NCBI GenBank assembly: GCA_947346365.1
Contig: CANAAV010000002.1
Coordinates: forward strand, 124,001 to 188,000
Length of the DNA: 64,000 nt
Direction of reading: 5' to 3'
Source: an uncultured Flavonifractor sp.
Lineage (GTDB): Bacteria > Bacillota > Clostridia > Oscillospirales > Oscillospiraceae
Each line of letters starts with the position of its first letter. Position 1 is the stretch's first letter. Below, piece by piece: positions 1 to 7,551 of this stretch. The position numbers and the translations under genes were made by a program. The notes under the pieces were generated by a model. That model had not been told where the DNA came from and ran no database searches. It was given only the letters and a program-made list of their open reading frames with translations.

Positions 1-1
1 G

Positions 2-595
2 GTTGTTCCGGTGTTTTCCTATTCCTTCTGCCACGGGGAGGTGTTTGATCCCAAAACGACAAAATCTACCTGCGGCATGTTTCCGGAATATGTGCGAAAG
101 CAGGCGGGTGTGCTCCGGTCCCTGGACCCCAATTTTTCCATCGCCGCGTGGGGCAGGCTGGCTGAATTTTATGTAGAAAACCCTGCGCATGAGTCCTTTG
201 GGGAGGGCTGCTTCTGGGAGCGGTTTTTGGCGCAGGATGGCAAGATTGTATGCATGAATACCGACGCCGGGGTAACCTTCCTGCACTATGTGGAGCGGTG
301 CAACCGGGTGGCTTACCGGTATAATAAGGCCTTTAACGGCACATATATCGACTACGGCGGGCAGGAGCACAAAGACTATTTTGTGCACTTCGTCTACGAC
401 ATGGACAGACCGGAGGATGAGAGCTTTTGCGAGCCACTGGACGCGCTGTGCCGGCAGAGAAAGGTTTGCAGGAGCGTGGACCTTGGAAAAGGGAGCGTTA
501 TGGCGATGGGAGCCCGGGCATTTTTTGATTTGGTCAGTGAGGAGCTGAAGCGGTCCCCCAGATTCCTCACACGCGGAGGATATCAGCCGATATGA
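2..595 (+). CDS. AAC(3)-family N-acetyltransferase-like protein, 5' truncated by the window
   Basis: The open frame runs in from before the window, so only the C-terminal ~197 residues are visible. The start of the visible part (VVPVFSYSFCHGE) and the segments PEYVRKQ, RSLDPNFSIAAWG and HESFGEGCFWERFL match the antibiotic N-acetyltransferase fold (AAC(3)/YokD family). This family uses acetyl-CoA to acylate amino groups, classically at the 3-position of aminoglycosides. Its stop overlaps the start of the next gene (ATGA), implying translational coupling. The neighbours are an aldolase, a methyltransferase and a capsular glycosyltransferase. The likely job is therefore N-acylation of an amino sugar in a surface glycan rather than drug resistance; that is inference from context. 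The catalytic His cannot be confirmed without the missing N-terminus. Confidence 0.8.
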   Translation, partial: VVPVFSYSFCHGEVFDPKTTKSTCGMFPEYVRKQAGVLRSLDPNFSIAAWGRLAEFYVENPAHESFGEGCFWERFLAQDGKIVCMNTDAGVTFLHYVERCNRVAYRYNKAFNGTYIDYGGQEHKDYFVHFVYDMDRPEDESFCEPLDALCRQRKVCRSVDLGKGSVMAMGARAFFDLVSEELKRSPRFLTRGGYQPI

Positions 596-1638
596 GTAAA
601 AACGTAAAGATTATGGACGTGACCCTGCGGGATGGAAGTTATGCAAATAACTTTCAATTTTCCTGCGCCCAGCAGAAGTTGATTACCGCGCATCTGGAGC
701 GCGCGGGAATTCCCTATATCGAGATTGGACATGGAATGGGGCTGCACGCCAGCTGCCCCGAAAACGGAGTCGCCCTGCACAGCGACGAGGAATACTTGGC
801 CGCCGCCCAGGCGGTATTGAAAAAGGCGTGCTACGGCATGTTCTGCATTCCGGGGGTTGCCAGGCTGGAGGACATTGATATGGCCGCCGGTTATGGCATA
901 GGATTTATCCGTGTGGGGACGAACGTCACGGAGGTGGAATTGTCGGAGCCCTATATCCGGCGGGCGAAGCAGCGGGGCCTTTTGGTGATGACCAATTATA
1001 TGAAGTCATACGCCGTGCCTGCGGAGTACTTTGCCGGACAGGTGCTCAAGTCGGAGGCATACGGGGCGGATATGGCGTATGTCGTGGATTCCGCAGGGTG
1101 TATGATGCCCGAGCAGCTGGAGGCTCTGTATCAAGCGGTGCGGGAACGGTCGGAAATCGCCTTGGGTTTCCACGGGCACGATAATTTGGGAATGGTGATG
1201 AGCAACAGCTTTAAAGCGGTGGAGCTGGGCTTTGAGCTGGTAGACTGCTCTTTGCAGGGGATGGGGAGAAGCGCCGGGAATACACCTACGGAGCTGTTTG
1301 CCGCCTGCCTCCAGAAGCGGGGGTATACGACCGGCGTGGACGTGCACGAGCTGCTGAAGGCGGGCAAAAAATATGTGTTCCCCTTAGCCGGGAAACACAA
1401 TATTATTGACACGATGTGCGGCATTACAGGCCTGCACACGGCGTATCTGGGGGCAATTCACAGAGTCGCCGGGAAATATGGGGTAAACCCCCTGGTGCTG
1501 ATGGAAAAATACACCGCCTATGATCAGGTCCATATGAATGTGGAAAAGCTGGATGAGATGGCCAGGAGCCTTCCAGAGGATCTGGACGGCTTTATGACGG
1601 CGGATTTCAGCGGCTATTTTGGGCACGAGCAGGACTGA
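592..1638 (+). CDS. HMGL-like / 4-hydroxy-2-oxovalerate aldolase-type protein
   Basis: The 348-residue protein begins with IMDVTLRDGSYANNFQFS, the HMG-CoA-lyase/DmpG TIM-barrel signature with its metal- and substrate-binding Asp and Arg. GFHGHDNLGM supplies the two metal-binding histidines. Characterised relatives cleave or form 4-hydroxy-2-oxoacids. Classical DmpG enzymes pair with an acylating aldehyde dehydrogenase (DmpF); none is visible here. Stand-alone homologues are common in capsule and O-antigen clusters, where their exact reaction is mostly unproven. The start codon overlaps the stop of the acyltransferase gene, and a methyltransferase follows, so the three genes probably act together on one glycan building block (inference). 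Family assignment is secure; the substrate is unknown. Confidence 0.85.
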   Translation: MSKNVKIMDVTLRDGSYANNFQFSCAQQKLITAHLERAGIPYIEIGHGMGLHASCPENGVALHSDEEYLAAAQAVLKKACYGMFCIPGVARLEDIDMAAGYGIGFIRVGTNVTEVELSEPYIRRAKQRGLLVMTNYMKSYAVPAEYFAGQVLKSEAYGADMAYVVDSAGCMMPEQLEALYQAVRERSEIALGFHGHDNLGMVMSNSFKAVELGFELVDCSLQGMGRSAGNTPTELFAACLQKRGYTTGVDVHELLKAGKKYVFPLAGKHNIIDTMCGITGLHTAYLGAIHRVAGKYGVNPLVLMEKYTAYDQVHMNVEKLDEMARSLPEDLDGFMTADFSGYFGHEQD

Positions 1639-1669
1639 ACTGGAAATAAGAGGGGAGACGCGCGCAGAA

Positions 1670-2437
1670 ATGAAATTTGAACGGGACGACGAGTGGCAGA
1701 AGTTCGCCAAAGAGGACGAGCGGTATTTTCACTATATCGACGAGCTGGAAAAGATGGGGGCGCCCGTACGGGAGGTTATCTATAATTTTCCGGTCTTTGT
1801 GGGGCAGGTGAACATTGCCAGAAGCCTGTTTTTCTATGAGCTGTATAAGAAGGTGCTCAGCCTCAGCGGCAACATTGCGGAGATCGGCACCTATAAGGGC
1901 GCGTCCTTCATGCTGTGGGCAAAGCTGATTAAGCTGTTTGAGCCGAACAATCCCACAAGGGCCTATGGTTTTGATTGGTTCCAGGGCATGGAGGTAGGGG
2001 AGCACGACCACGCTGCGCACCAGGGGACCTATCAGGCGGATTATGCCACCTTGCGCAGACTGGTTGAATTGCAGGGGCTGGATGACGTGGCGCTTTTGTG
2101 CAAGATGGATGTGACAAAGGAGCTTGAGTCCTTTTTGGAGGAGCGGCCCTGGCTGCGCTTTAAATTGGTGTTTGTGGACTGCGGCGTAGAGGACGTGCTG
2201 GAGGCCTCGCTGCGCAGCCTGTGGCCCCGGCTGGTGGAGGGCGGCGTGCTGATTATGGATCATTACGGCCTGTCCACATCCCCCACCGAGAGCGATATTG
2301 TGGAAAAGTATATTGGGAATCACTTGGTGATGCAGATGCCCTTCAACAGGCATTCCAGCGGCTACGTAATTAAGCGCGCGCGGAATGCAGAGGAACCTCT
2401 GCATTATGATCCCAAGGATGCAATCCTTGGGATTTAA
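1670..2437 (+). CDS. class I SAM-dependent methyltransferase (TylF/macrocin O-methyltransferase-like)
   Basis: The ATG start follows an AGGGGAG ribosome site; a TTG further upstream would overlap the aldolase by 20 bases and is less likely. The 255-residue product has a Rossmann motif I (IAEIGTYKGAS, where the acidic residue and glycines bind SAM), YGFDWFQGM as the acidic post-motif, and KLVFVDCGVEDVL followed by GGVLIMDHYG. This resembles TylF-type sugar O-methyltransferases. The last ~18 codons (from RNAEEPLHY onward) and the stop codon lie inside a cluster of perfect inverted repeats. The natural C-terminus may therefore have been replaced when that DNA arrived. Its place in a glycan cluster suggests methylation of a sugar or acyl substituent; the substrate is not known. 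Confidence 0.8.
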   Translation: MKFERDDEWQKFAKEDERYFHYIDELEKMGAPVREVIYNFPVFVGQVNIARSLFFYELYKKVLSLSGNIAEIGTYKGASFMLWAKLIKLFEPNNPTRAYGFDWFQGMEVGEHDHAAHQGTYQADYATLRRLVELQGLDDVALLCKMDVTKELESFLEERPWLRFKLVFVDCGVEDVLEASLRSLWPRLVEGGVLIMDHYGLSTSPTESDIVEKYIGNHLVMQMPFNRHSSGYVIKRARNAEEPLHYDPKDAILGI

Positions 2438-2514
2438 AAAGACCTGATTCAGAAAAATTATACAGGAGCGCTCCTGTATAATTCTCTTGAGCCAAAGGCT
2501 CAAGAGAATTATAC
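2384..2514. repeat. array of four consecutive perfect palindromes
   Basis: Four different inverted repeats follow each other within 131 bases. The first is AATGCAGAGG-aa-CCTCTGCATT (2384-2405). The second has 11-bp arms ATCCCAAGGAT around GCA (2409-2433). The third is a perfect 26-bp palindrome with arm ATTATACAGGAGC (2457-2482). The fourth has 18-bp arms (GTATAATTCTCTTGAGCC) around AAA (2476-2514). The third and fourth share GTATAAT, so as RNA they are mutually exclusive. None has a proper U-tract, so ordinary termination is not an obvious explanation. The first two encode the C-terminus and stop of the methyltransferase. Confidence 0.9.
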
Positions 2515-2562
2515 AATCTATTGCCGTTCCTGCCGTGCTGAAAGGAAAGGCGGAGATTGTAG

Positions 2563-3750
2563 GTGAGGGTGGAAAAAAGGCTGGAGACGTTTCAAGAATT
2601 TGAGGAATTTCTCTCAACGCAAAAGAATATCAAGCTGTTTGGAGCCGGAAATACAACCGTTGAGGCCATTGGGCTGCTGAAAAAAACCGCTCCCGAACTC
2701 TTGAAGAATATTCAGGCGATTGTTGCCACAGGCGTTTACGGAAAGCCGCCGTATATGGAAAACATCCCTGTTTTGCAGTATGACAGCGCAGCGCCGTCGA
2801 AAAAAGATTGGGTCATCCTGATGATTCAGGAGAAGTATTACGACGAAGTGGGCGGGATGCTGGAGGAGAGCGGGGCAAAGCTGGTGGAATTTTCCGGGAA
2901 GATCCTCTATGAAGACACCTATCAGAAGGTGCTCGGGTGCTTAAAGCCGTTCATTGACGGCTATCCGGGCAATACCGCCGGACTGGAGCTTCCGCGCTGT
3001 ACGGGGGACGGAACGCTGCGGGCGTGGAGCATGTGGTGGCAGGGAGAGGAGCAGGCCCCGGAGATTGTGAAGGCGTGCTTGAGAAGCCAGAGGAGCCGTT
3101 TGCCGGCCGAGGTGGAGTATACGGTTATCACGGAAGAGAATTATGAAAAATATGTAAGGGTACCGCAGTACATCATGGAAAAAGTGGCGCGGGGAGATAT
3201 TTCGCGCACGCATCTGTCGGACATCATCCGATGGATGCTGCTGTATCAGTATGGCGGACTGTGGATGGACGCGACGGTTTTGCTAGTGAAACCGGTAAAA
3301 AAAGAGATATTTGACTATCCGATTTACACGCTCGCAGGGCAGATGGACTACTGCGGGACCGACATGATGTGGACGATCCCCTTCATGGCGGCGAAGCCGG
3401 GAGAGAAGTTGTTCCATTTTTTGACTTGCGGCTTTTTTGACCATCTCAAGGAGCATGACACTGTCATGGAAGTGGACTACCTGATGTCGGACTATATGAT
3501 TGGGATTGCCTATAACACATATCCCGATGTGAGAGAAAAAATGAGAGCGATTCCCCAGGTCAGGGCCAAACGGGTTTTTAAAAACACCCTGCTGATAGAG
3601 CCCTACGACGCAGAGCGGTTTCAGGCCTATATGAGAGAGGCGGACTGGCTGAAGATGACATGGTATAAGCACGACGGCGCGAAGGAAAAGCAGGTGGAGG
3701 ACCGGGGAACGGAGGGAACGCTGTACGATTTTATCTGTAAAAATTTTTAA
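2563..3750 (+). CDS. capsular polysaccharide synthesis glycosyltransferase (Caps_synth / GT32-like)
   Basis: The 395-residue protein starts at GTG after AAAGGCGGAG. The N-terminal ~120 residues form an unassigned nucleotide-binding-like segment (KLFGAGNTTVEAIG). The C-terminal half carries the Caps_synth/GT32 signature: SDIIRWMLLYQYGGLWMDATV, in which the Asp after Trp stands in the position of the sugar-nucleotide-binding DXD, followed by EADWLKMTWYKHDG. Such enzymes transfer a sugar onto a growing surface polysaccharide in the cytoplasm. It is the last gene of the glycan cluster in this window and is separated from the methyltransferase by the palindrome array. The donor sugar cannot be read from sequence. 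Confidence 0.8.
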   Translation: MRVEKRLETFQEFEEFLSTQKNIKLFGAGNTTVEAIGLLKKTAPELLKNIQAIVATGVYGKPPYMENIPVLQYDSAAPSKKDWVILMIQEKYYDEVGGMLEESGAKLVEFSGKILYEDTYQKVLGCLKPFIDGYPGNTAGLELPRCTGDGTLRAWSMWWQGEEQAPEIVKACLRSQRSRLPAEVEYTVITEENYEKYVRVPQYIMEKVARGDISRTHLSDIIRWMLLYQYGGLWMDATVLLVKPVKKEIFDYPIYTLAGQMDYCGTDMMWTIPFMAAKPGEKLFHFLTCGFFDHLKEHDTVMEVDYLMSDYMIGIAYNTYPDVREKMRAIPQVRAKRVFKNTLLIEPYDAERFQAYMREADWLKMTWYKHDGAKEKQVEDRGTEGTLYDFICKNF

Positions 3751-3927
3751 GAATCTGCATTCATAACCAGGGGACGTCGGATTGGCGCGGGATGCTGTGG
3801 CTAATCGAGGCAAATTTTCGCGGGCACACTGACGTATGGCAAGAAAATTTAATGCGGAGCAGCTGCAAAAGACCCGCCAAGGCGGCGTTCAACGGCCGTG
3901 AATACGGGTTCTACGTGCGGAAAACAT
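3751..3927. other. intergenic stretch with a spaced inverted repeat
   Basis: No convincing gene is present. It contains AAATTTTC (3812-3819) and GAAAATTT (3843-3850), an 8-bp inverted repeat 23 nt apart, and a short CCGCC-aa-GGCGG dyad further on. Its composition is more mixed than that of the flanking genes. It could be the tail of the glycan transcript or a decayed repeat; function unknown. Confidence 0.3.
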
Positions 3928-3956
3928 CCCCCTCTGGGCCACAGGCCCAAAGGGGG
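3928..3956 (-). terminator. rho-independent terminator of the SLH-M15 gene
   Basis: CCCCCTCTGGGCC-aca-GGCCCAAAGGGGG forms a stem with one internal mismatch. Read on the minus strand it is followed by a short T-rich run (TGTTTT). It sits just beyond the stop codon of the minus-strand peptidase gene and could also stop plus-strand transcripts from the glycan cluster. Confidence 0.65.
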
Positions 3957-3976
3957 ACTTTATAACATGGAGGGGT

Positions 3977-5341
3977 TCAGCCGCCCATATAGGAGAAGTG
4001 CATGTAATCGTGGTAACCGGCGGTGGGGTCGGTGTCCATTGCCCAGGCGTCGCCGCCCCAGCTCCAGCCGTGCTCGGCAAAAATACGCACCACAGAGCCG
4101 TCCGCCGGGATGGAGTAGGGGTTGACCCCCGGCTGCCAGAGGCTGCCCGCCCTAGCCTGTCCGTCCTGTACCTGGTAATTTTCGTTGGAGTTAATGTCAA
4201 TGGCGGTGCCGCAGTTGTGCTCGCCGGTGGCGGAGTCCCCCCGCCAGGAGTAGGCCCCCACGTCCTGCATGGGGAATTGCTCCGGGTCGTTGTAAATCTC
4301 GGTGAAAATCTCCACGATTTCGTCCGATAGCGCCTTATGGATGGAGAAGCTGGCGGTTCCGGGGCTCTTAACGCCGCCGCTCAGCCGCCATACGGGCACG
4401 GTCACCGTGACCATATTGGCCTCAGCCTCCTCCCGGCTGTCAAAACGGCGCTTATCCTCGCGGCCGAACAGGCGCAGGTATTTTTGCGTGTTTTCCCCCG
4501 GCCATTTCAGCGGATCGCCGCCGTAATCCATGCCGGAACCAAAGCTCCAGCCGTCCCAATATCCCCAGCCATAGTCCCAATTATCCCAGGAGCTCCATGT
4601 ATCCGACGTGTCCCAGGTATCCCAAGCGCTGTCTTCGCTGGGGATGGCGGGCTCCGGCTCAAGCGCAGGGAACGGTTCCATCCCAGGCAGGGCGGAGAAG
4701 AACGGGTCGGAATCTGGAGGATCAGGCTGCGCGGAGGGGGGCTGGCAGTCCAAAGCCCGCAGCAGGATAGCGGCGCCCTGGGCACGGCTGAGAGTGCCGT
4801 TTCCGCCAAAGGTCCCGTCAGGGTACCCGGTTAACAGGCCCAGCGCATAGGCGCGGGCCACGCCGGGGCGGTAGTCGGCCGGGAGCTGGAAGAAATCTGC
4901 GGCGGCTGGGTCCGGGGAAGCAAGGGGATTCCCCTCCAGCGCGCATACCGCTAGAACCGCCGCGTCCTGACGGCTGACGGGGGTGCTGAGATTGGCGTCC
5001 GTAACGGGCATATAGTCCTGAAGTATACCTGAGATTCGGGCCGTCATATAATAGCCATAGGCCCAGTGGGCGTTGTCAGGAACGGCGTGCGGGGGGCTGT
5101 CGGACAAAAAGGTCCTATACAGCATAGCCAGATACTCTCCCCAGCTCAGCACAGCTTCCGGCTGCATGGCGCCGTCCGCCGTACCGGTGACAATCTCCAG
5201 GTCATAGGCGCGGGACATGATGCCGTAGGCCCAGTGCTCCGCGCTCAGGTCAGGCCAGGACTGCGCGGCCCGGGCGGGCAGGACAGCCAGGGAGAGCATT
5301 AAGAAAACAGCGCATACAGCGGAAAAGGGATTTCGTCTCAT
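3977..5341 (-). CDS. SLH-domain surface protein with D-Ala-D-Ala carboxypeptidase (M15) domain
   Basis: The start is the ATG giving MRRNPFSAVCAVFLMLSLAVL, a clean signal peptide cleaved near PARAA-Q; a longer frame upstream adds a non-secretory extension and is rejected. The mature 454-residue precursor has three SLH-like repeats (about residues 30-195), which anchor proteins to pyruvylated cell-wall polymer. Next comes a tryptophan/aspartate-rich low-complexity linker (about 237-275, with eight Trp in 26 residues), then a C-terminal M15/VanY-type metallopeptidase domain. The zinc ligands are visible as H375 and D382 in HNCGTAIDIN and H448 in DYMHF. It probably trims peptidoglycan stem peptides at the cell surface. 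Monocistronic, with its own terminator and a candidate extended -10 promoter. Confidence 0.87.
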   Translation of the reverse strand: MRRNPFSAVCAVFLMLSLAVLPARAAQSWPDLSAEHWAYGIMSRAYDLEIVTGTADGAMQPEAVLSWGEYLAMLYRTFLSDSPPHAVPDNAHWAYGYYMTARISGILQDYMPVTDANLSTPVSRQDAAVLAVCALEGNPLASPDPAAADFFQLPADYRPGVARAYALGLLTGYPDGTFGGNGTLSRAQGAAILLRALDCQPPSAQPDPPDSDPFFSALPGMEPFPALEPEPAIPSEDSAWDTWDTSDTWSSWDNWDYGWGYWDGWSFGSGMDYGGDPLKWPGENTQKYLRLFGREDKRRFDSREEAEANMVTVTVPVWRLSGGVKSPGTASFSIHKALSDEIVEIFTEIYNDPEQFPMQDVGAYSWRGDSATGEHNCGTAIDINSNENYQVQDGQARAGSLWQPGVNPYSIPADGSVVRIFAEHGWSWGGDAWAMDTDPTAGYHDYMHFSYMGG

Positions 5342-5372
5342 CGCGTTCCACTCCTTTGTCTTTTCACTGCTC

Positions 5373-5378
5373 AGTATA
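5373..5378 (-). promoter_or_regulatory. extended -10 promoter for the SLH-M15 gene
   Basis: On the minus strand the sequence reads TGTTATACT, an extended -10 (TGN-TATACT), about 32 bases before the start codon. No good -35 box stands at 17 bp. The ribosome site AAAGGAG follows. Confidence 0.4.
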
Positions 5379-5509
5379 ACACCTGGAGAGGGCAAAGAAA
5401 AGAACGGTTTCGACATTTTCCGGCAAAAGGAGACGCTTTTTTTGAGAAAAGGCGGTGGAGAAAAAGTGGGCTTTTTCGGGCGCAGAGTATTCCATTTGCC
5501 GGGCCGGTG

Positions 5510-5518
5510 TGGTAAAAT
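5510..5518 (+). promoter_or_regulatory. candidate extended -10 promoter for the galE operon
   Basis: TGGTAAAAT fits an extended -10 (TGN-TAAAAT) about 80 bases upstream of galE. The -35 position (TTCCAT at 5490) is poor. It is the best promoter-like site in the gap before the sugar operon. Confidence 0.35.
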
Positions 5519-5597
5519 ACCTGCTGAGCGGACATTTTATAAGCGTATCCGGCTCAAACCGGGTTTGCAAGCAAATAGATGAAGGGGTGGATATCAG

Positions 5598-6629
5598 ATG
5601 TCTATTCTAGTCAGCGGCGGCGCCGGCTATATCGGCAGTCATACTTGTGTGGAGCTTATCAACGTGGGATATGACATTGTGGTGGCGGACAACCTGTGTA
5701 ATTCCAGTGAGGAGGCTGTCCGCCGGGTGGAGCGCATTACCGGCAAAGCGGTACCCTTTGTCAAGGCGGAGCTGTGCCATGAGAATGAAGTGGAGGCGCT
5801 TTTTGCCCAATATCCCGATATCAGCGCGGTGATTCACTTCGCCGGGCTGAAAGCCGTGGGGGAGAGCGTATCCAAGCCCCTGGAGTACTACACCAATAAT
5901 CTGGTGAACTCCCTGGTACTGCTCAATGCCATGCGGCGGCATGGGGTGAAAAATTTTGTTTTTTCCTCCTCGGCCACGGTATACGGCGATCCCGCCAGCG
6001 TGCCCATCCGGGAGGATTTTCCCACCGGGGGGACGACAAACCCCTACGGTACGACCAAGCTGTTTTTGGAGCGTATCCTTACCGATTGCTGTGCCGCCGA
6101 CCCATCCTTGAACGTGGCGCTGCTGCGGTATTTTAACCCCATCGGGGCCCATGACAGCGGCCTGATCGGGGAGGACCCCAACGGCATCCCCAATAACCTG
6201 GTGCCCTATATCGCCAAGGTGGCGGTAGGCGAGCTGGAAAAGGTTCACGTCTATGGGAACGATTATCCCACCCACGACGGCACCGGCGTGCGGGATTATA
6301 TCCATGTGGTGGACCTGGCCCTGGGACATGTGGCGGCGCTGAGGAAGCTGGATACCGGCTGCGGACTGTTTGTGTGCAATCTGGGTACCGGAAAGGGATA
6401 CAGCGTGTTAGACGTCCTGCACGCCTATGAAAAGGCCTGCGGGAAGACGCTGCCCTACTCGATTGATCCCCGCCGGCCTGGGGATATCGCCATGTGCTAC
6501 GCCGACCCGGCCAAGGCCAGAGAGGAGCTGGGATGGCAGGCGCAGTACGGCATTGAAGAGATGTGCGTCTCTTCTTGGAAATGGCAGTCCATGAATCCCA
6601 GCGGTTACAGAGGAGGCGCAGCGGAATGA
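5598..6629 (+). CDS. galE: UDP-glucose 4-epimerase
   Basis: A 343-residue short-chain dehydrogenase/reductase-type epimerase. It has the N-terminal NAD-binding GGAGYIGSHT, the catalytic Ser-Tyr-Lys region (FSSSATVYGDP and NPYGTTKLF), and the GalE-typical ALLRYFNPIGAHDSGLIGEDP. Full length for the family. It interconverts UDP-glucose and UDP-galactose, and in many Firmicutes the N-acetylated pair as well. Its stop overlaps the start of a sugar-1-phosphate nucleotidyltransferase, which is followed by a NahK-like kinase. This order suggests it finishes a salvage route converting a UDP-Gal(NAc) product to UDP-Glc(NAc); that pathway reading is inference. Confidence 0.95.
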   Translation: MSILVSGGAGYIGSHTCVELINVGYDIVVADNLCNSSEEAVRRVERITGKAVPFVKAELCHENEVEALFAQYPDISAVIHFAGLKAVGESVSKPLEYYTNNLVNSLVLLNAMRRHGVKNFVFSSSATVYGDPASVPIREDFPTGGTTNPYGTTKLFLERILTDCCAADPSLNVALLRYFNPIGAHDSGLIGEDPNGIPNNLVPYIAKVAVGELEKVHVYGNDYPTHDGTGVRDYIHVVDLALGHVAALRKLDTGCGLFVCNLGTGKGYSVLDVLHAYEKACGKTLPYSIDPRRPGDIAMCYADPAKAREELGWQAQYGIEEMCVSSWKWQSMNPSGYRGGAAE

Positions 6630-7549
6630 AAAAGCCTGTCCTCGTCATTATGGCCGCCGGCATGGGCAGCCGGTACGGCGGATTAAAGCAGCTCGACCCT
6701 GTGGGGGGGTACGACCAGGTGATTTTGGACTACTCCATCTATGACGCACGCCGGGCGGGCTTTGAGACGGTGGTTTTTGTCATCAAGCCTCAGATTGAGG
6801 AGGAGTTTAAGGCGCGGGTCGGCCGCCGGGTGGAGCGGTGTATGCAGGTGAAATACGTCCACCAGCTGCTGGAGGATCTGCCTGAGGGCTACGCGGTGCC
6901 GGCCGGGCGGGAAAAGCCCTGGGGCACCGCCCAGGCGGCCTTAGCGGCCCGGCATGTGGTAGACGGCCCCTTTGCCATCATCAACGCCGATGACTATTAC
7001 GGTCCAGAGGCCTATCAGAAGATCTATGACTATCTCAGCGCGCATCCTGACGGGGCGCTGTATGAGTACGTGATGGTGGGCTATCTGGTGGAAAACACAG
7101 TCACCGAAAATGGGCATGTGGCCCGCGGAATATGTCAGGAGGACCAGGAGCACTGCCTGACGCAGATCACCGAGCGCACCCACATTGAGCAGGGGCCGGT
7201 TTGCCCCCGCTTTACCGAGAATGGGGGGGAGACCTGGACCGACCTGCCCCAGGGGACGGTGGTGTCCATGAATATGTGGGGCTTTACCCGCAGCTTTTTG
7301 GACGAGGCGGAGCGGGGCTTCCCGGCATTTTTGGACCGGGCCTTGGCGGAAAATCCCGCAAAGGCGGAATATTTCCTGCCCAGCGTGGTCAGCCGCCTGA
7401 TTGAGGCGGGCAAGGCGCGGGTCAAAGTCCTGCGCAGCGGCGATAAGTGGTACGGCGTTACCTACCGGGAGGACAAGCAGGCGGTACAGCGGGCCATTGC
7501 GGAGAAAACGGCCGCCGGGCTCTATCCGGAGCGGCTTTGGGAGGTATGA
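6626..7549 (+). CDS. sugar-1-phosphate nucleotidyltransferase family protein
   Basis: The 307-residue protein starts at the ATG that overlaps the galE stop. It shows the nucleotidyltransferase signature AAGMGSRYGGLKQLDPVG (nucleotide-binding loop), PWGTAQAAL and FAIINADDYYG, the last giving the metal-binding Asp pair. Family members join a hexose-1-phosphate to UTP or dTTP with release of pyrophosphate. Lying between an epimerase and an anomeric kinase, it is the logical enzyme to convert the kinase product to a UDP-sugar. Sugar and nucleotide specificity cannot be read directly. Its stop overlaps a possible ATG of the next gene. Confidence 0.85.
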   Translation: MKKPVLVIMAAGMGSRYGGLKQLDPVGGYDQVILDYSIYDARRAGFETVVFVIKPQIEEEFKARVGRRVERCMQVKYVHQLLEDLPEGYAVPAGREKPWGTAQAALAARHVVDGPFAIINADDYYGPEAYQKIYDYLSAHPDGALYEYVMVGYLVENTVTENGHVARGICQEDQEHCLTQITERTHIEQGPVCPRFTENGGETWTDLPQGTVVSMNMWGFTRSFLDEAERGFPAFLDRALAENPAKAEYFLPSVVSRLIEAGKARVKVLRSGDKWYGVTYREDKQAVQRAIAEKTAAGLYPERLWEV

Positions 7550-7551
7550 GC

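Noticed and set aside
2..595. Aminoglycoside resistance gene
   Set aside because: The fold matches AAC(3), but the gene is coupled to glycan-cluster genes. A resistance role is not supported by the context.
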